64,000 bases of DNA from Struthio camelus. Lineage: Eukaryota > Chordata > Aves > Struthioniformes > Struthionidae. The DNA is taken from positions 22,014,501-22,078,500 of the forward strand of contig NC_090954.1 of assembly GCF_040807025.1 (NCBI RefSeq), read 5' to 3'. Below the pieces are notes generated by a model, which was not told where the DNA came from, searched no databases, and worked only from the letters and a program-made list of their open reading frames with translations. The position numbers were made by a program, and so were the translations under genes. Shown piece after piece: positions 1-64,000 of the stretch (the first letter of the stretch is position 1; each line of letters starts with the position of its first letter).

Positions 1-600
1 CCATCAGCGCCATCTGAAGCTGCTTCTTGTGCTCCCCAGCGAGAGGCCACCCTTTTTCTTCTAATTTCTCTCTCGGGATGTTCCTCTCCGTCAGTCCTTT
101 CCCACAGCAGCTGTGGAAAGTCGGTCCTTTCCCGCAGCCCCTGCTCCCTCTCCTCCTGCGGCCAGCTCTCTGCGGGCTCCGGGGACGTCCCCGCCACGGG
201 AGCCGGAGGAAGGTCGCCCTTCGCCGGCCCCACAGAAGGCCAGTTTCACACTCTTGCTAATCCCTTTTCTGACCCGCTGGGAAACGCCGCACGTCGCTTT
301 CCTCTTTTCTTCTTTCCAGTGATAACACGTTTTTTGCCACCTCCTTCACCCACCCAGGGTCTCCTGCTCCTGGGGCAGGTGTCCGTGTACCCTGCCTGTT
401 CTCCAGGGGAGGTTTAGGGGTTTTTCCCCTTTCCTGGTCGCTGTTTTTTTTATACACTTCAATTTTCCCCGTAGCTTTTGTTCTCCGGCTGCCCTGCCTG
501 CCTCGAGGTGCCTCCCTGTCCCCAGTCGCTGCCAACCCGGGCTGATTATTTCTGAACGCTGCCAGAGGTCAGGAGGACCCATTTCTTGCGGGCTTTTCCC
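1..600. other. Upstream flank without an identifiable gene
   Basis: I see no coding exon here that I can support. The sequence is moderately GC-rich with pyrimidine-rich stretches, and its short open frames look random. In human the gene RELL2 lies head-to-head with HDAC3, so a minus-strand neighbour could start near here. I could not recognise any RELL2-like residues on the minus strand. Confidence 0.5.
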
Positions 601-969
601 GGCTGTGCCGCGCCGGGGTGGGACGTTTGAGGTTGGCTCGGCCACGTCCCCGCCACGCCGGCAGCCCCCGGCCCGCTAGCGCCCCCCGTTCGGCGCGGCG
701 CGCGGCCCCTGGACCCCCCCAGCGAAGGGCTGAGCCCCGCCGCCGCCGGGCTGCCACCCCGAGCCCTCGCGCCCCGTCCATGGCAGGGGCGGGCGGGCAG
801 CCCCGGCCCCCCGGGCTCCCGCTCGGGGAAAGCGCGGGCAGCCGCCGGCTGTCCTCGACGGCAGCAGGGCCGGCACCAGCGCCCCGGGCCTGCCTGCGGC
901 CCGCCACGTCCCGCCGGCACCTCGGAGGCAGGGGGCCGAGCCCCGGGCAGCCAGGGAGCCCGGCGTGGG

Positions 970-1470
970 GTGACCGGGGGGGGTCGCTGGGGGCAGCTGG
1001 GGGGGACTGGGGAAGTTAGGGGACTGGGGGAAAGCTGGGGGGGACTGGGGGGCAGCTGAGGGGGGACTGGGGAACCTAGGGGACTGGGGGGCAGCTGAGG
1101 GGTGATTAGGGGCAGCTGGGGGGGACTGGGGAACCTAGGGGACTGGGGGGCAGCTGAGGGGTGATTAGGGGCAGCTGGGGGGGACTGGGGAACCTAGGGG
1201 ACTGGGGGGCAGCTGAGGGGTGATTAGGGGCAGCTGGGGGGGACTGGGGAACCTAGGGGACTGGGGGGCAGCTGAGGGGTGATTAGGGGCAGCTGGGGGG
1301 GACTGGGGAACCTAGGGGACTGGGGGGCAGCTGGGGGGGACTGGGGAGGCCGGGGGGGCTGGGGAGCAGTTGGGGGGGACTGGCGGGCAGCTGAGGGGTG
1401 ATTAGGGGCAGCTGGGGGGGACTAGGGAAGCTGGGGTAACTAGGGGGCAGCTGAGGGGGACTGGGGGCCG
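970..1470. repeat. G-rich minisatellite, 59-bp higher-order unit
   Basis: The core is a near-perfect 59-bp tandem repeat. The marker GGAACCTAGG recurs at 1071, 1130, 1189, 1248 and 1307, exactly 59 bp apart. Each unit consists of three related pieces of about 20 bp built on GGGGACTGGGG, GGCAGCTGAGG and GTGATTAGGGGCAGCTGG. More diverged pieces extend the array on both sides. The plus strand is strongly G-biased, with many runs of four or more G, so G-quadruplex formation is plausible. The array ends about 260 bp upstream of the HDAC3 start codon. Confidence 0.9.
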
Positions 1471-1681
1471 CCGGGGCGGGGGGGGAGCAGCGAGGGCCGC
1501 TCCCACGCAACGGGGCAGCCGGGGCTCAGGGGCACGACCGCGGCTGCGCACACCGGGCCCCGCCCCCAAGGCCCGGCAGGGCTCGGCGAGCCCCGCCCTC
1601 CCCTCAGGCCCCGCCCCGGCGCGGCGGCTCCCGCGCGCGGCGGCGGTGGGCGGGCTCGGGCCGCGACCGGTCGCGGCGCGA

Positions 1682-1689
1682 TGACGTCG
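1682..1689 (+). promoter_or_regulatory. HDAC3: Near-consensus CRE (TGACGTCG)
   Basis: TGACGTCG differs by one base from the palindromic CREB/ATF element TGACGTCA. It lies 44-51 bp upstream of the HDAC3 ATG within a CpG-dense stretch, a usual position for a functional CRE in a TATA-less promoter. Binding is inferred from the motif alone. Confidence 0.5.
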
Positions 1690-1732
1690 GCGCGCGCGTG
1701 CGCCCGCGCGCGGCGGTCCCGGCCTCTCCGCC

Positions 1733-17296
<15,564 letters not shown>

Positions 17297-18480
17297 GGGC
17301 TCTGATGTGGGACTTTGGACTATGAGGGGTCCCGCATTGGACATTGGTGCTTGGTGCAGTGAACTGGGGCACAAGTGAGCCGGCTCACCCTCCCTTCATA
17401 TTTGATTGCATGTTGTGGTAGCAGAAACAGCACCATTGCGGGCTTCTGCTACCTGGAGAAGCAGAGAGCGGTGAAATGTGGTCCTTACGGTCTGCCATGT
17501 GTCAGGGTTCCACATGTCACCACTCTGGGAAACGGAGATCCAAGTAGCACTCAAATCTGTGCTGTAAACTCTGTCTGGCAGCCATTCAACTACCTTCAGA
17601 GCCTGATCTGCACTGGTTCGGTCAGCTCCTTTAACTCCAGTGCTGGCTGCTTTCTGCCAGAAAGGTGGGAGCTGGAGCGCTTGTGCCTAGAATATCTGCC
17701 TCTCTTCAGCAACAACACCGGATACATCCTGGTTTCCCCAGCCCTCTACTCAGGTACCCAATCGATTATCCTCTGAAGCCTGCACTGAGGGTTGCCTCCC
17801 GATAGCCTTTCTAACTATCTGACGCTCCACAGCTCGAGGAAAACCATTCAAGAAGACAAGGCCAGTTCTGGGCTGGGGCTGGGGATGTGACTGGAGCAGG
17901 GAGCAGCTTGATGGAGCAGAGTAGAAGAATGTATGCAGAGTACGGTCTTGTTCATTCCTCCCATATTTAGTTTTGAATTCAGAAACAAGTACTGCAGCAC
18001 TTGCTAACTTGGACCTAGCTCCCATTTCTTATCATTCTTCAAGAGGCTAAAATCACTGTGGAACATAGGTTTGGTTGCCAAGGTCAGTACATAATGTGTC
18101 TTGCACCTTTAATGTAGCTTCCGGCCATGTTTTCCAAGTTCACACATGCCCATTTTATGTGTTTGAAAAAGATTTGGGCTGCTCACTTGGAGTGAAAAGC
18201 ATTCCTTCCTGACTGTGCCCAAGAGACATCGCTCTGTTCAGGGGTGAGGGAAGCTGCTTCCTGTAACTCCTCTCCTCTTGCCCTCACATAGCGAAGAGAT
18301 TTCTCTTCGCCATCCCTGAAATCTCAAACATTGCTGCTCCCTCTCCTGAGTCATCACCTGGCATCTGTCACGGTTTGGAGAGTGTTGTTAGGGTGAGGGG
18401 AGGGGTTTAGCCTCTTACTGTCTGTACTGTTCTGTTTGTTTACTGATGTCTTTAAACATTAAATCAAGAGGCAGTATTTT
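17297..18480 (+). other. HDAC3: HDAC3 3' UTR (extent inferred)
   Basis: The region follows the stop codon directly. Its end is inferred from the first plausible poly(A) signal. It contains no coding exon that I can support. If the signal at 19043 is used instead, the UTR would extend about 600 bp further. Confidence 0.65.
18458..18463 (+). terminator. HDAC3: Poly(A) signal ATTAAA for HDAC3
   Basis: ATTAAA is the commonest variant hexamer. It is followed within about 20-45 bases by T-rich and GT-rich sequence, including TGTTGTTCG, as expected downstream of a cleavage site. It is the first good candidate after the stop codon. Confidence 0.6.
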
Positions 18481-19042
18481 TCTTACCTGACCTGTTGTTC
18501 GTCTATTTAATGCTCATGCCTTTTTGGCTCCTGGCCTGTCGAGGACTGAGAATACATGTATCATAGGGTAGTGTCCTCTGCTGTCTGACCTGTGAAAGTT
18601 CCTGTTTGCTAGATGAATGGAGGGCATTCAGCTCCTCTAAGTGTATGCCGGCGAGTTTTCTGCTTCAGTGCACAATGAGGAGAGAGTCTTGAATTCCTGT
18701 ACAAAAGGACAGGTCCCGTGGGCTGATAGACGCTCCTGCTTATCCCTCTGGTTCTAGTAAAAGCTTTACAGGAAGCTACAAAGCTGGTTTATGCAACCTT
18801 TCCAATAATAGTTTTAAATGTCATAGTTTCTTTGAGTTGCAGCTTGCGTAAGAATCTGCCCTTTGCATTCCCACTTTCCTAAAGCCCAAGTTAGAGACTG
18901 TTTCTCTTTGTTCCTAGACCTGCCACTGTCTACCTCTTCATTGCCCCTCCCCAGGCCCATGACATTTGTCATTTATCAAGTAAGCTCTCATGAGCCTGCG
19001 TGGATTGACATTCCTCTTACTTTTTGTACAGTAGCCACTGCC

Positions 19043-19048
19043 AATAAA
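19043..19048 (+). terminator. Second candidate poly(A) signal AATAAA
   Basis: A canonical AATAAA is preceded by TGTA (about 18 bp upstream) and followed by TTCTGTGTAG. It could be a distal HDAC3 site or belong to an unannotated transcript; the sequence alone does not decide. Confidence 0.4.
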
Positions 19049-20759
19049 GCTTCTGTGTAGAAAAACAGGAGAGGTAAAAGAGGAAAATATGATTCAGGAA
19101 GCATTGAACAGAGCGTATGTAACTTGGGATGTGAGGGCCAGAAGGAGACACCGACTTGACCGGGTCGGTTGGATGTATTCACAGGCTACGCCTGTTCCTG
19201 TTAGGCTGTTTACACAACTGCCAGCCCAAGGCCTCAGGATTATGGGGAGGAGGTAAAACTCTGCCACAAGTGAGCTGCAGCTCACTTTACTACTACAGTG
19301 TAAAGCAGGCAGTCATTCACTGTTACTCCCGCTATGTGCCTAGAGAAATAGTATTTTTGCATGCAGGGTTCTCTACAGTTGTTTCCACTCTACTTGACCA
19401 GTGTCCTAGGGCAAACAGCTTAGGATATCTCAGGCAATGATGTGCATTCATGTCCTGCATGCTGTGTGCTATTTTGCCCTTGCTTCTCCAAAAGGTTATA
19501 GTAGAATTAGACTAGCTATGGAGAAGGACGCTGAGGCTGATGAAAGGTGCAGCACAGCTTCTGCATGTGGAATGACTCAGTAGACAAGGATTCATCAGCT
19601 GGGAAGAGAGAATTGAGTTGGAAAATGATCTGTAAGTTCTATAAAGTCATAAGCGTCAGAGAAAATCTCTCCTTCTACAAGAATTAGAGGAGCATCAAAA
19701 GAAGCTAGCAAGTGGCTAGTTCAAAAGAAGGAAGTTGTTTTGTGCATACCTAGATGGACAGTGCAACTTGCCATGAAGTACTGTGAATACTGAAAGCTTC
19801 TGTGGGTTCAGAAAGGGACTAGGAAAAAAAATAAAAAGGACCAAGGTTGTTAAATTCAAAGACACTTCTAAGCACAAATTTTTGGACACTGGATGTATGT
19901 TCTGTAAAGTATTGCTATGCGCTTACCCTAAGGCTTGGTTAATCATATTTGTGTTCCTTATGTGCTTTAGCTGACATGCTGTACTTTGCATATCAGAAGA
20001 CTCAAAATGCCAGTACAATGGCCAGAGTTTTGAAAAACAAAGACTGGAATCTGAACAGAAAATAACTTTTTTTTTTTTTAAATTCCAGTTCCTGTTTCAT
20101 CTGATATCATCAGAGAGCTAGCTTGTTTCATCTGATGGTGTCATCAGTTGTATCAAAGCTGATTTACAGGAATGCAGTCTCTCACCTCTGGTAGTAGTCA
20201 ATATTTGCTTCTTCAAAAGAAGAGGGAAATCCTCCCCTTGTAGCTCCATCTCTTACTGATGAAGACTGTAAACTTCGCAAAAACTCCACAGCCAGTTCTT
20301 AGTCAAAATTACCTGTCCTGTTTGCATTGAGGTACCTCTGTTACTTTTAAGAAGCAACAAATTCTGGGGCTTTCAGTTGTATTGCTCTTCCTCCTGCACT
20401 TTGATTCGCACATCTCTTTCTATCCCATAATAAGCCCTCCCCTGGCAGCCTTTTTAGGCTCCATTCCTCCCACAGTAGAGAAACGTAAGTGCTTTCTTTC
20501 CTCCTTGTGATATGGTATGCATCACTTGTACAGCCTGTGCTATTCAAACTTTCCCTCTTCAGAATCCTTGTCTGTTCTGGGTTTTGAAATAAGGCTGCAA
20601 ATTCAGAGGATTGTCTTTATCTGGGTTTCTGATGGGTTTTCTTGGAAACGGCTGTGAAACAAATTCAGGCTGTAGAGATTTTTCCTCCCAGTTGTATTTT
20701 CCCACTGCAACGGAGCTGTCAGAAATGAGAAACTGAACTAAAATTGCCATCTGATACTG

Positions 20760-20880
20760 CAGGACTACTCAAGCTGCATTAGACCAAAGGTTCATGTAGA
20801 CCAGTGTCTTGTCTCTGGCATCACCCAGTAATAGATGCCTACTGAAGTGGATAGGAACAAGACAAGTGTGAAATCCACAG
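20760..20880 (-). mobile_element. Ancient CR1-like LINE 3' fragment
   Basis: The stretch around GACCAAAGGTTCATGTAGAC followed by CAGTGTCTTGTCTCTGGC matches, as reverse complement, the 3' end of an old amniote CR1-type LINE that typically reads GACCAAAGGTCCATCTAG. It is short and diverged. The same family appears at 61090. Confidence 0.55.
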
Positions 20881-23800
20881 TAGTAATATACTAGATAAGG
20901 TGGCAAACTTGCACATCTTGAATGTGGGGTCATGATATGTATCTAACACAAAATTGACTGGTAGGCTGCTTTATAAAGTACAGGATAGTCTGGTACCAAC
21001 TGAAATTAAATTAAGCCAGATTTATTTATCTTTAGGAAATGTGTGAGAACCAACACTTGCACAAATAGATAAAACAGCTGCAGTTTATAACGTACACAGT
21101 GAGCGTCAACTGACTGCATTTAGTTGCTGTTATCGATGGGCAACAGAGATCACAGAAGGGTGAAAAAAATTCAGTCACAAAGTTCCTAGAGAGTACTTTT
21201 GTCCTCTCTTGCTGTATTTTCTTTCCTATATTTTAGCAGGAAAAAAGCTCCCTTTGTATTTTTGAATTCAGTTGTTCAAAATAGAGGTAGGGATGATGTG
21301 AATGTCTCTGTGATTGAGGTGGAAGCCCTTGATCTGGGAGGTTTCCTAAAGGTGACAGAGTTGTGGCTCCGTCTGACAGTTCCCCCCAGAGCTTGACCCT
21401 CCTTGGCCAAGGATGTGTTGTTACAGGCCAGCCTCATGCTTTGTTCAGATTTTGCAGTCTGCAGTCGTCCCAGAGGAACACAGCTCTGATGTGGGCTGAT
21501 AAGCTGAAATGTGGACTTCTCATAGAGCCGTAACCGGGCTCACTAATTGCTTTGAAAATGAAGACCAAAAGCCTTAAATGACTCTTCCAAAAATGACTGG
21601 GAGCCAACAGAGTAACTGGAGCAGGTGCTTAATGCTTATGGCAGCCAAAAAGAGAGGGAAGACAAGGTGGCCTGTCCTGAACTACTAGCAGCTGCCCCTT
21701 GGACACAGCGAATGATGTAATTTAACCTGGAGGCCGCAACCACGTCACTAGCTCCCCATTTGGAAGCAAGGTAAGTCAGTGGAGCTCCATAAGTGAACTG
21801 GCAGCAAAAGGAAGAGTGCTTAGTCATGAGCAGCATATAGCGACTGTAAGGCTGGAGCCCGGAACATGGGCGCACCTCCGGGACTAGGAGCAGCTTGGCT
21901 TTAGTTGCAGAGGATGCCTTAACTATCCCTTCAAAACATTTTCTGGCCAATATCAGAGTGGTCCTGCCTGGTATGAATCTGGGAAAATGGGTGTTGGGCA
22001 CTAGAAGTGTCCCCCCTCCTCTCGGAGAGGAGACAGGACTGTGTTTTGTTGAGCACATTCTGTGATTTCACGGGCAAATGGAACAGAAGCAAACAAGCAT
22101 TTTCTGGTCATTAAAAGGAGAAAATTCAGGCCTATTTGATGAATGCACTTTTGAATAGCTGCTTGTTTCAGGCTTGCCTGCTGTGCATCAAATATTGACT
22201 ATGACCTAAGCAGGAAAGATGTGTGTTGAGAGACTGAATTATCAGAATAATGCCCACGCGGGTGCAGCTATGCTGCCCTACAGGGTGACTTGCAAACCTT
22301 TTGATGGGAACAGGATGTAATGCTGGGTGCCAAAAAAAGGTGCGACTGATTTTGCCACTGCATTGTAGCTCAGTTCTATTTAATAGAAACTTAGATGAAG
22401 GGGTCAGAAGAATTCATTTGGCTCTGAAGAGTGAATATATTCAGAGATGTTCCTGTCCTTGGTGAGTAACTCTGCTTTATTTCTATTTTAGTATTTGCAC
22501 AGATCATGTTGCGGGAGAGAAAGGCTAGCTAGAAATGAATGCATGTGGTTGTTACTCCAAGGATGGGATCAAGCTCCCACTGCAGTAGCAGTGTTTTAGA
22601 AAAATTTCATGCATAATCCTAGCTGGTGGTTTGTGAGGCTTCTGCAACTGTGCTTATATACTCAGGTTCAACTCCTCCTGCGAGGGACATGTGCGCTGAC
22701 TCCTGGGGGCTGGACACACAGCATGGCTAGTTTGGGTACCCAGAACAAGCAGTTATTTTGGCTTTGTAGGGATAGGCGCTTAGGGCTGGAAGAATCCAAC
22801 CTGAAGCAGAAGCACCCTTTTTATCCTGAGCCTGGCACCCTTTGAAATATCCTGTGCCTGCTTGTTTGAAAAAGAAACAACCCGAGGCCCACATGGATGG
22901 AGCAAGCCTCCAGAAGGTAATGAAAAAAAGGTTGGGAGAAATACTATGCTTTGGTGACAGAAAAACAATAGATAAGAAAAAGCCCAAAGGGCTTTGCTTG
23001 CAGAAGCTGAACTTGGATCACTGGCCTTTAGAGAAGGGTTGTGGCGTGAACCACATGGCACCCTCAAAAGGACCCTCAAAGCACTCGAGTGGGATGCTCC
23101 AGGCACACTCGGATAGCACGTGTGTGAACAAACAGTCTGGCTGTCCTGCCCGGTGCTGTCTGCGGTCCCACGTAAGGTGAAGCAACCGTTGCTGTGCGTG
23201 ATGGGGCTGACTCCACTCTGAGCAAGTCCAGTGGTGCCCGAAGTACTGTGACGCAGAAAGCTATCACGTCAACTCTGTTCTTCGGCAACGAGGTGCCACA
23301 CAAAAAATTGGCTTGCAAAGAAGCCTAGATTGGCAGTACTCGCCACTTAGATGCTTACCTGTTAATTAATTTGGCTCAATGGCGATAGAAGCTGCTGAAT
23401 TGCTGTAGCATCCAGCTGAAAATAAGACTGGAACATGTGCCAGGCCTCCCGTATCCAAGCGGGTTCACTGAAGGAAGGAAGGTGGAAGGGCCTCAGAGGA
23501 GGATCCTCTGCAGCGTGCCACCACGGATGCCTCACGCACAGCACCGAGGAAGCCACGCTGCTGCTCAGTCTGCTGTACCAGGTTATTTTTCAGGTATATT
23601 AAGTTCTAGTTACGTTTTCGGAGGGGGTGTGTTGGTGACCCCTGGCTTGCTGGCGTACCTGGAGTTCTGTGGCGGAGCAGGAGCTCCCGGGAAGAGGTAC
23701 GCTTCAGCCCTCGCCGCAGTTAGGGACGCGTTTCTGCTCCAAACAGGACCGCGTATATTGGTGGGGCTGGAGCTAGCATGTCTTAATTCTTAAGGACACG

Positions 23801-24043
23801 GGTGTGGGTTTTTTTCCAAAGCCTCCTTAGCAGGAAAACGGGGCCCGATGACAAAACGTTGGCAACCTCCCGCAGGTCCCCCAGCGAGCCGAAACCGGCC
23901 CCAGAGGACTGAATGAAAGAGCAGGTGCCGCCACAGCGGCGTAGGGCAAGAACCCCCCAAGGCGGCGCGCCGCCTCCCTGCTTCGGAGCTGCCCGAGCGC
24001 CAGCGGCGCCGGGAGAGCGTTTCGCGGCGGCGGCGGCCGGGCG

Positions 24044-24055
24044 CCGCCAGGGGGC
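24044..24055 (+). promoter_or_regulatory. Candidate CTCF site in DIAPH1 promoter
   Basis: CCGCCAGGGGGC followed by GCGC matches the CTCF core CCASYAGRKGGC with one deviation, G at the third base. The downstream GCGC also fits. Occupancy is inferred from sequence only. Confidence 0.45.
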
Positions 24056-24110
24056 GCGCGGCGGCGGCGGCAGGAAGTGGGCGGGGCCGGAGCGGAAGCG
24101 GAAGCGGGCT

Positions 24111-24124
24111 CATGAATATTCATG
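24111..24124. promoter_or_regulatory. DIAPH1: Perfect 14-bp palindrome CATGAATATTCATG (POU-dimer type)
   Basis: The sequence equals its own reverse complement. ATGAATATTCAT has the two-half-site layout expected of POU-domain homodimer sites of the MORE or Pit-1 type. It is a sharp AT-rich island inside otherwise very GC-rich promoter DNA, 107-120 bp upstream of the DIAPH1 ATG. Confidence 0.55.
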
Positions 24125-24128
24125 CGGC

Positions 24129-24137
24129 TAATGAGAT
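24129..24137 (+). promoter_or_regulatory. DIAPH1: TAATGARAT element (TAATGAGAT)
   Basis: This is an exact match to TAATGARAT, a motif bound by Oct-1 (POU2F1). It starts 5 bp after the palindrome at 24111-24124 and is followed by ATGCTGCATGC. In a cellular promoter the simplest reading is an octamer-factor site; I see no viral sequence here. Confidence 0.5.
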
Positions 24138-24230
24138 GCTGCATGCGGGATGAGGCGGGCGGGGCCGGGCCGGGCGCGGCCGGGGCGGTTGGGCAGCGCG
24201 GGCTCGGCGGCCTGAGGAGCCGGCGGCGGC

Positions 24231-64000
<39,770 letters not shown>

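Larger units (their letters stand above)
18490..23880. other. Intergenic region between HDAC3 and DIAPH1
   Basis: I see no gene here. The open frames are short and lack splice-site or family support. Apart from the poly(A) signal at 19043 and a diverged CR1-like fragment near 20760-20880, I can name nothing in it. The GC content rises from about 23500 towards the DIAPH1 CpG island. Confidence 0.75.

Noticed and set aside
22842-23180. A 112-codon open frame in the intergenic region
   Set aside because: No family resemblance, no supporting splice sites, and ordinary composition. Probably a chance frame.
24129-24137. TAATGARAT as evidence of an integrated herpesvirus
   Set aside because: The motif is short, and the surroundings are a normal CpG-island promoter with no viral genes. 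A cellular octamer-factor site is the simpler reading.

Overview
This window is vertebrate nuclear DNA, most likely from a bird. Three things point that way. CR1 LINE fragments carry the avian-type 3' end. The genes have many short exons in long introns, with CpG-island promoters. The order HDAC3 then DIAPH1 on one strand is the order known from other amniotes, including the human 5q31 region. No prokaryotic genes, CRISPR arrays or phage-like systems are present.

Bases 1-1730 are a GC-rich flank and CpG island upstream of HDAC3. They include a G-rich 59-bp minisatellite and a near-consensus CRE. HDAC3 is complete: 15 coding exons from 1733 to 17296 encode 428 residues, with every catalytic and inositol-phosphate-binding residue I checked present. 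Intron 1 (1788-3615) is mostly a minisatellite of about 24 units in which C-runs alternate with CA repeats. The 3' UTR ends most plausibly near 18480, with a second possible poly(A) signal at 19043.

Bases 18490-23880 are intergenic with no gene that I can support. A second CpG island (about 23880-25060) holds the DIAPH1 promoter, with GC boxes, ETS-like sites, a 14-bp POU-type palindrome and a TAATGARAT element. DIAPH1 begins at 24231 and runs off the right edge. Its 15 visible coding exons give the first 550 residues: the basic N-terminus, the GTPase-binding/FH3 regulatory region and the start of the coiled coil. The FH1, FH2 and DAD parts lie beyond 64000. Intron 1 is 22.3 kb and contains a decayed 1.6-kb CR1 element and a short CR1 3' end. 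Intron 6 contains an apparent 518-bp element with terminal inverted repeats. Intron 11 is a textbook AT-AC intron of the minor (U12) spliceosome.

HDAC3 is a nuclear corepressor deacetylase and DIAPH1 a Rho-regulated actin-nucleating formin. They are neighbours on one strand, but nothing in the sequence suggests a shared pathway. I found no new biochemical system. The observations most worth a second look are the U12 intron, the HDAC3 intron-1 repeat, the inverted-repeat element and the DIAPH1 promoter motif cluster. Exon boundaries were set by reading frame, splice-site dinucleotides and recalled similarity to the human proteins, with no alignment run.
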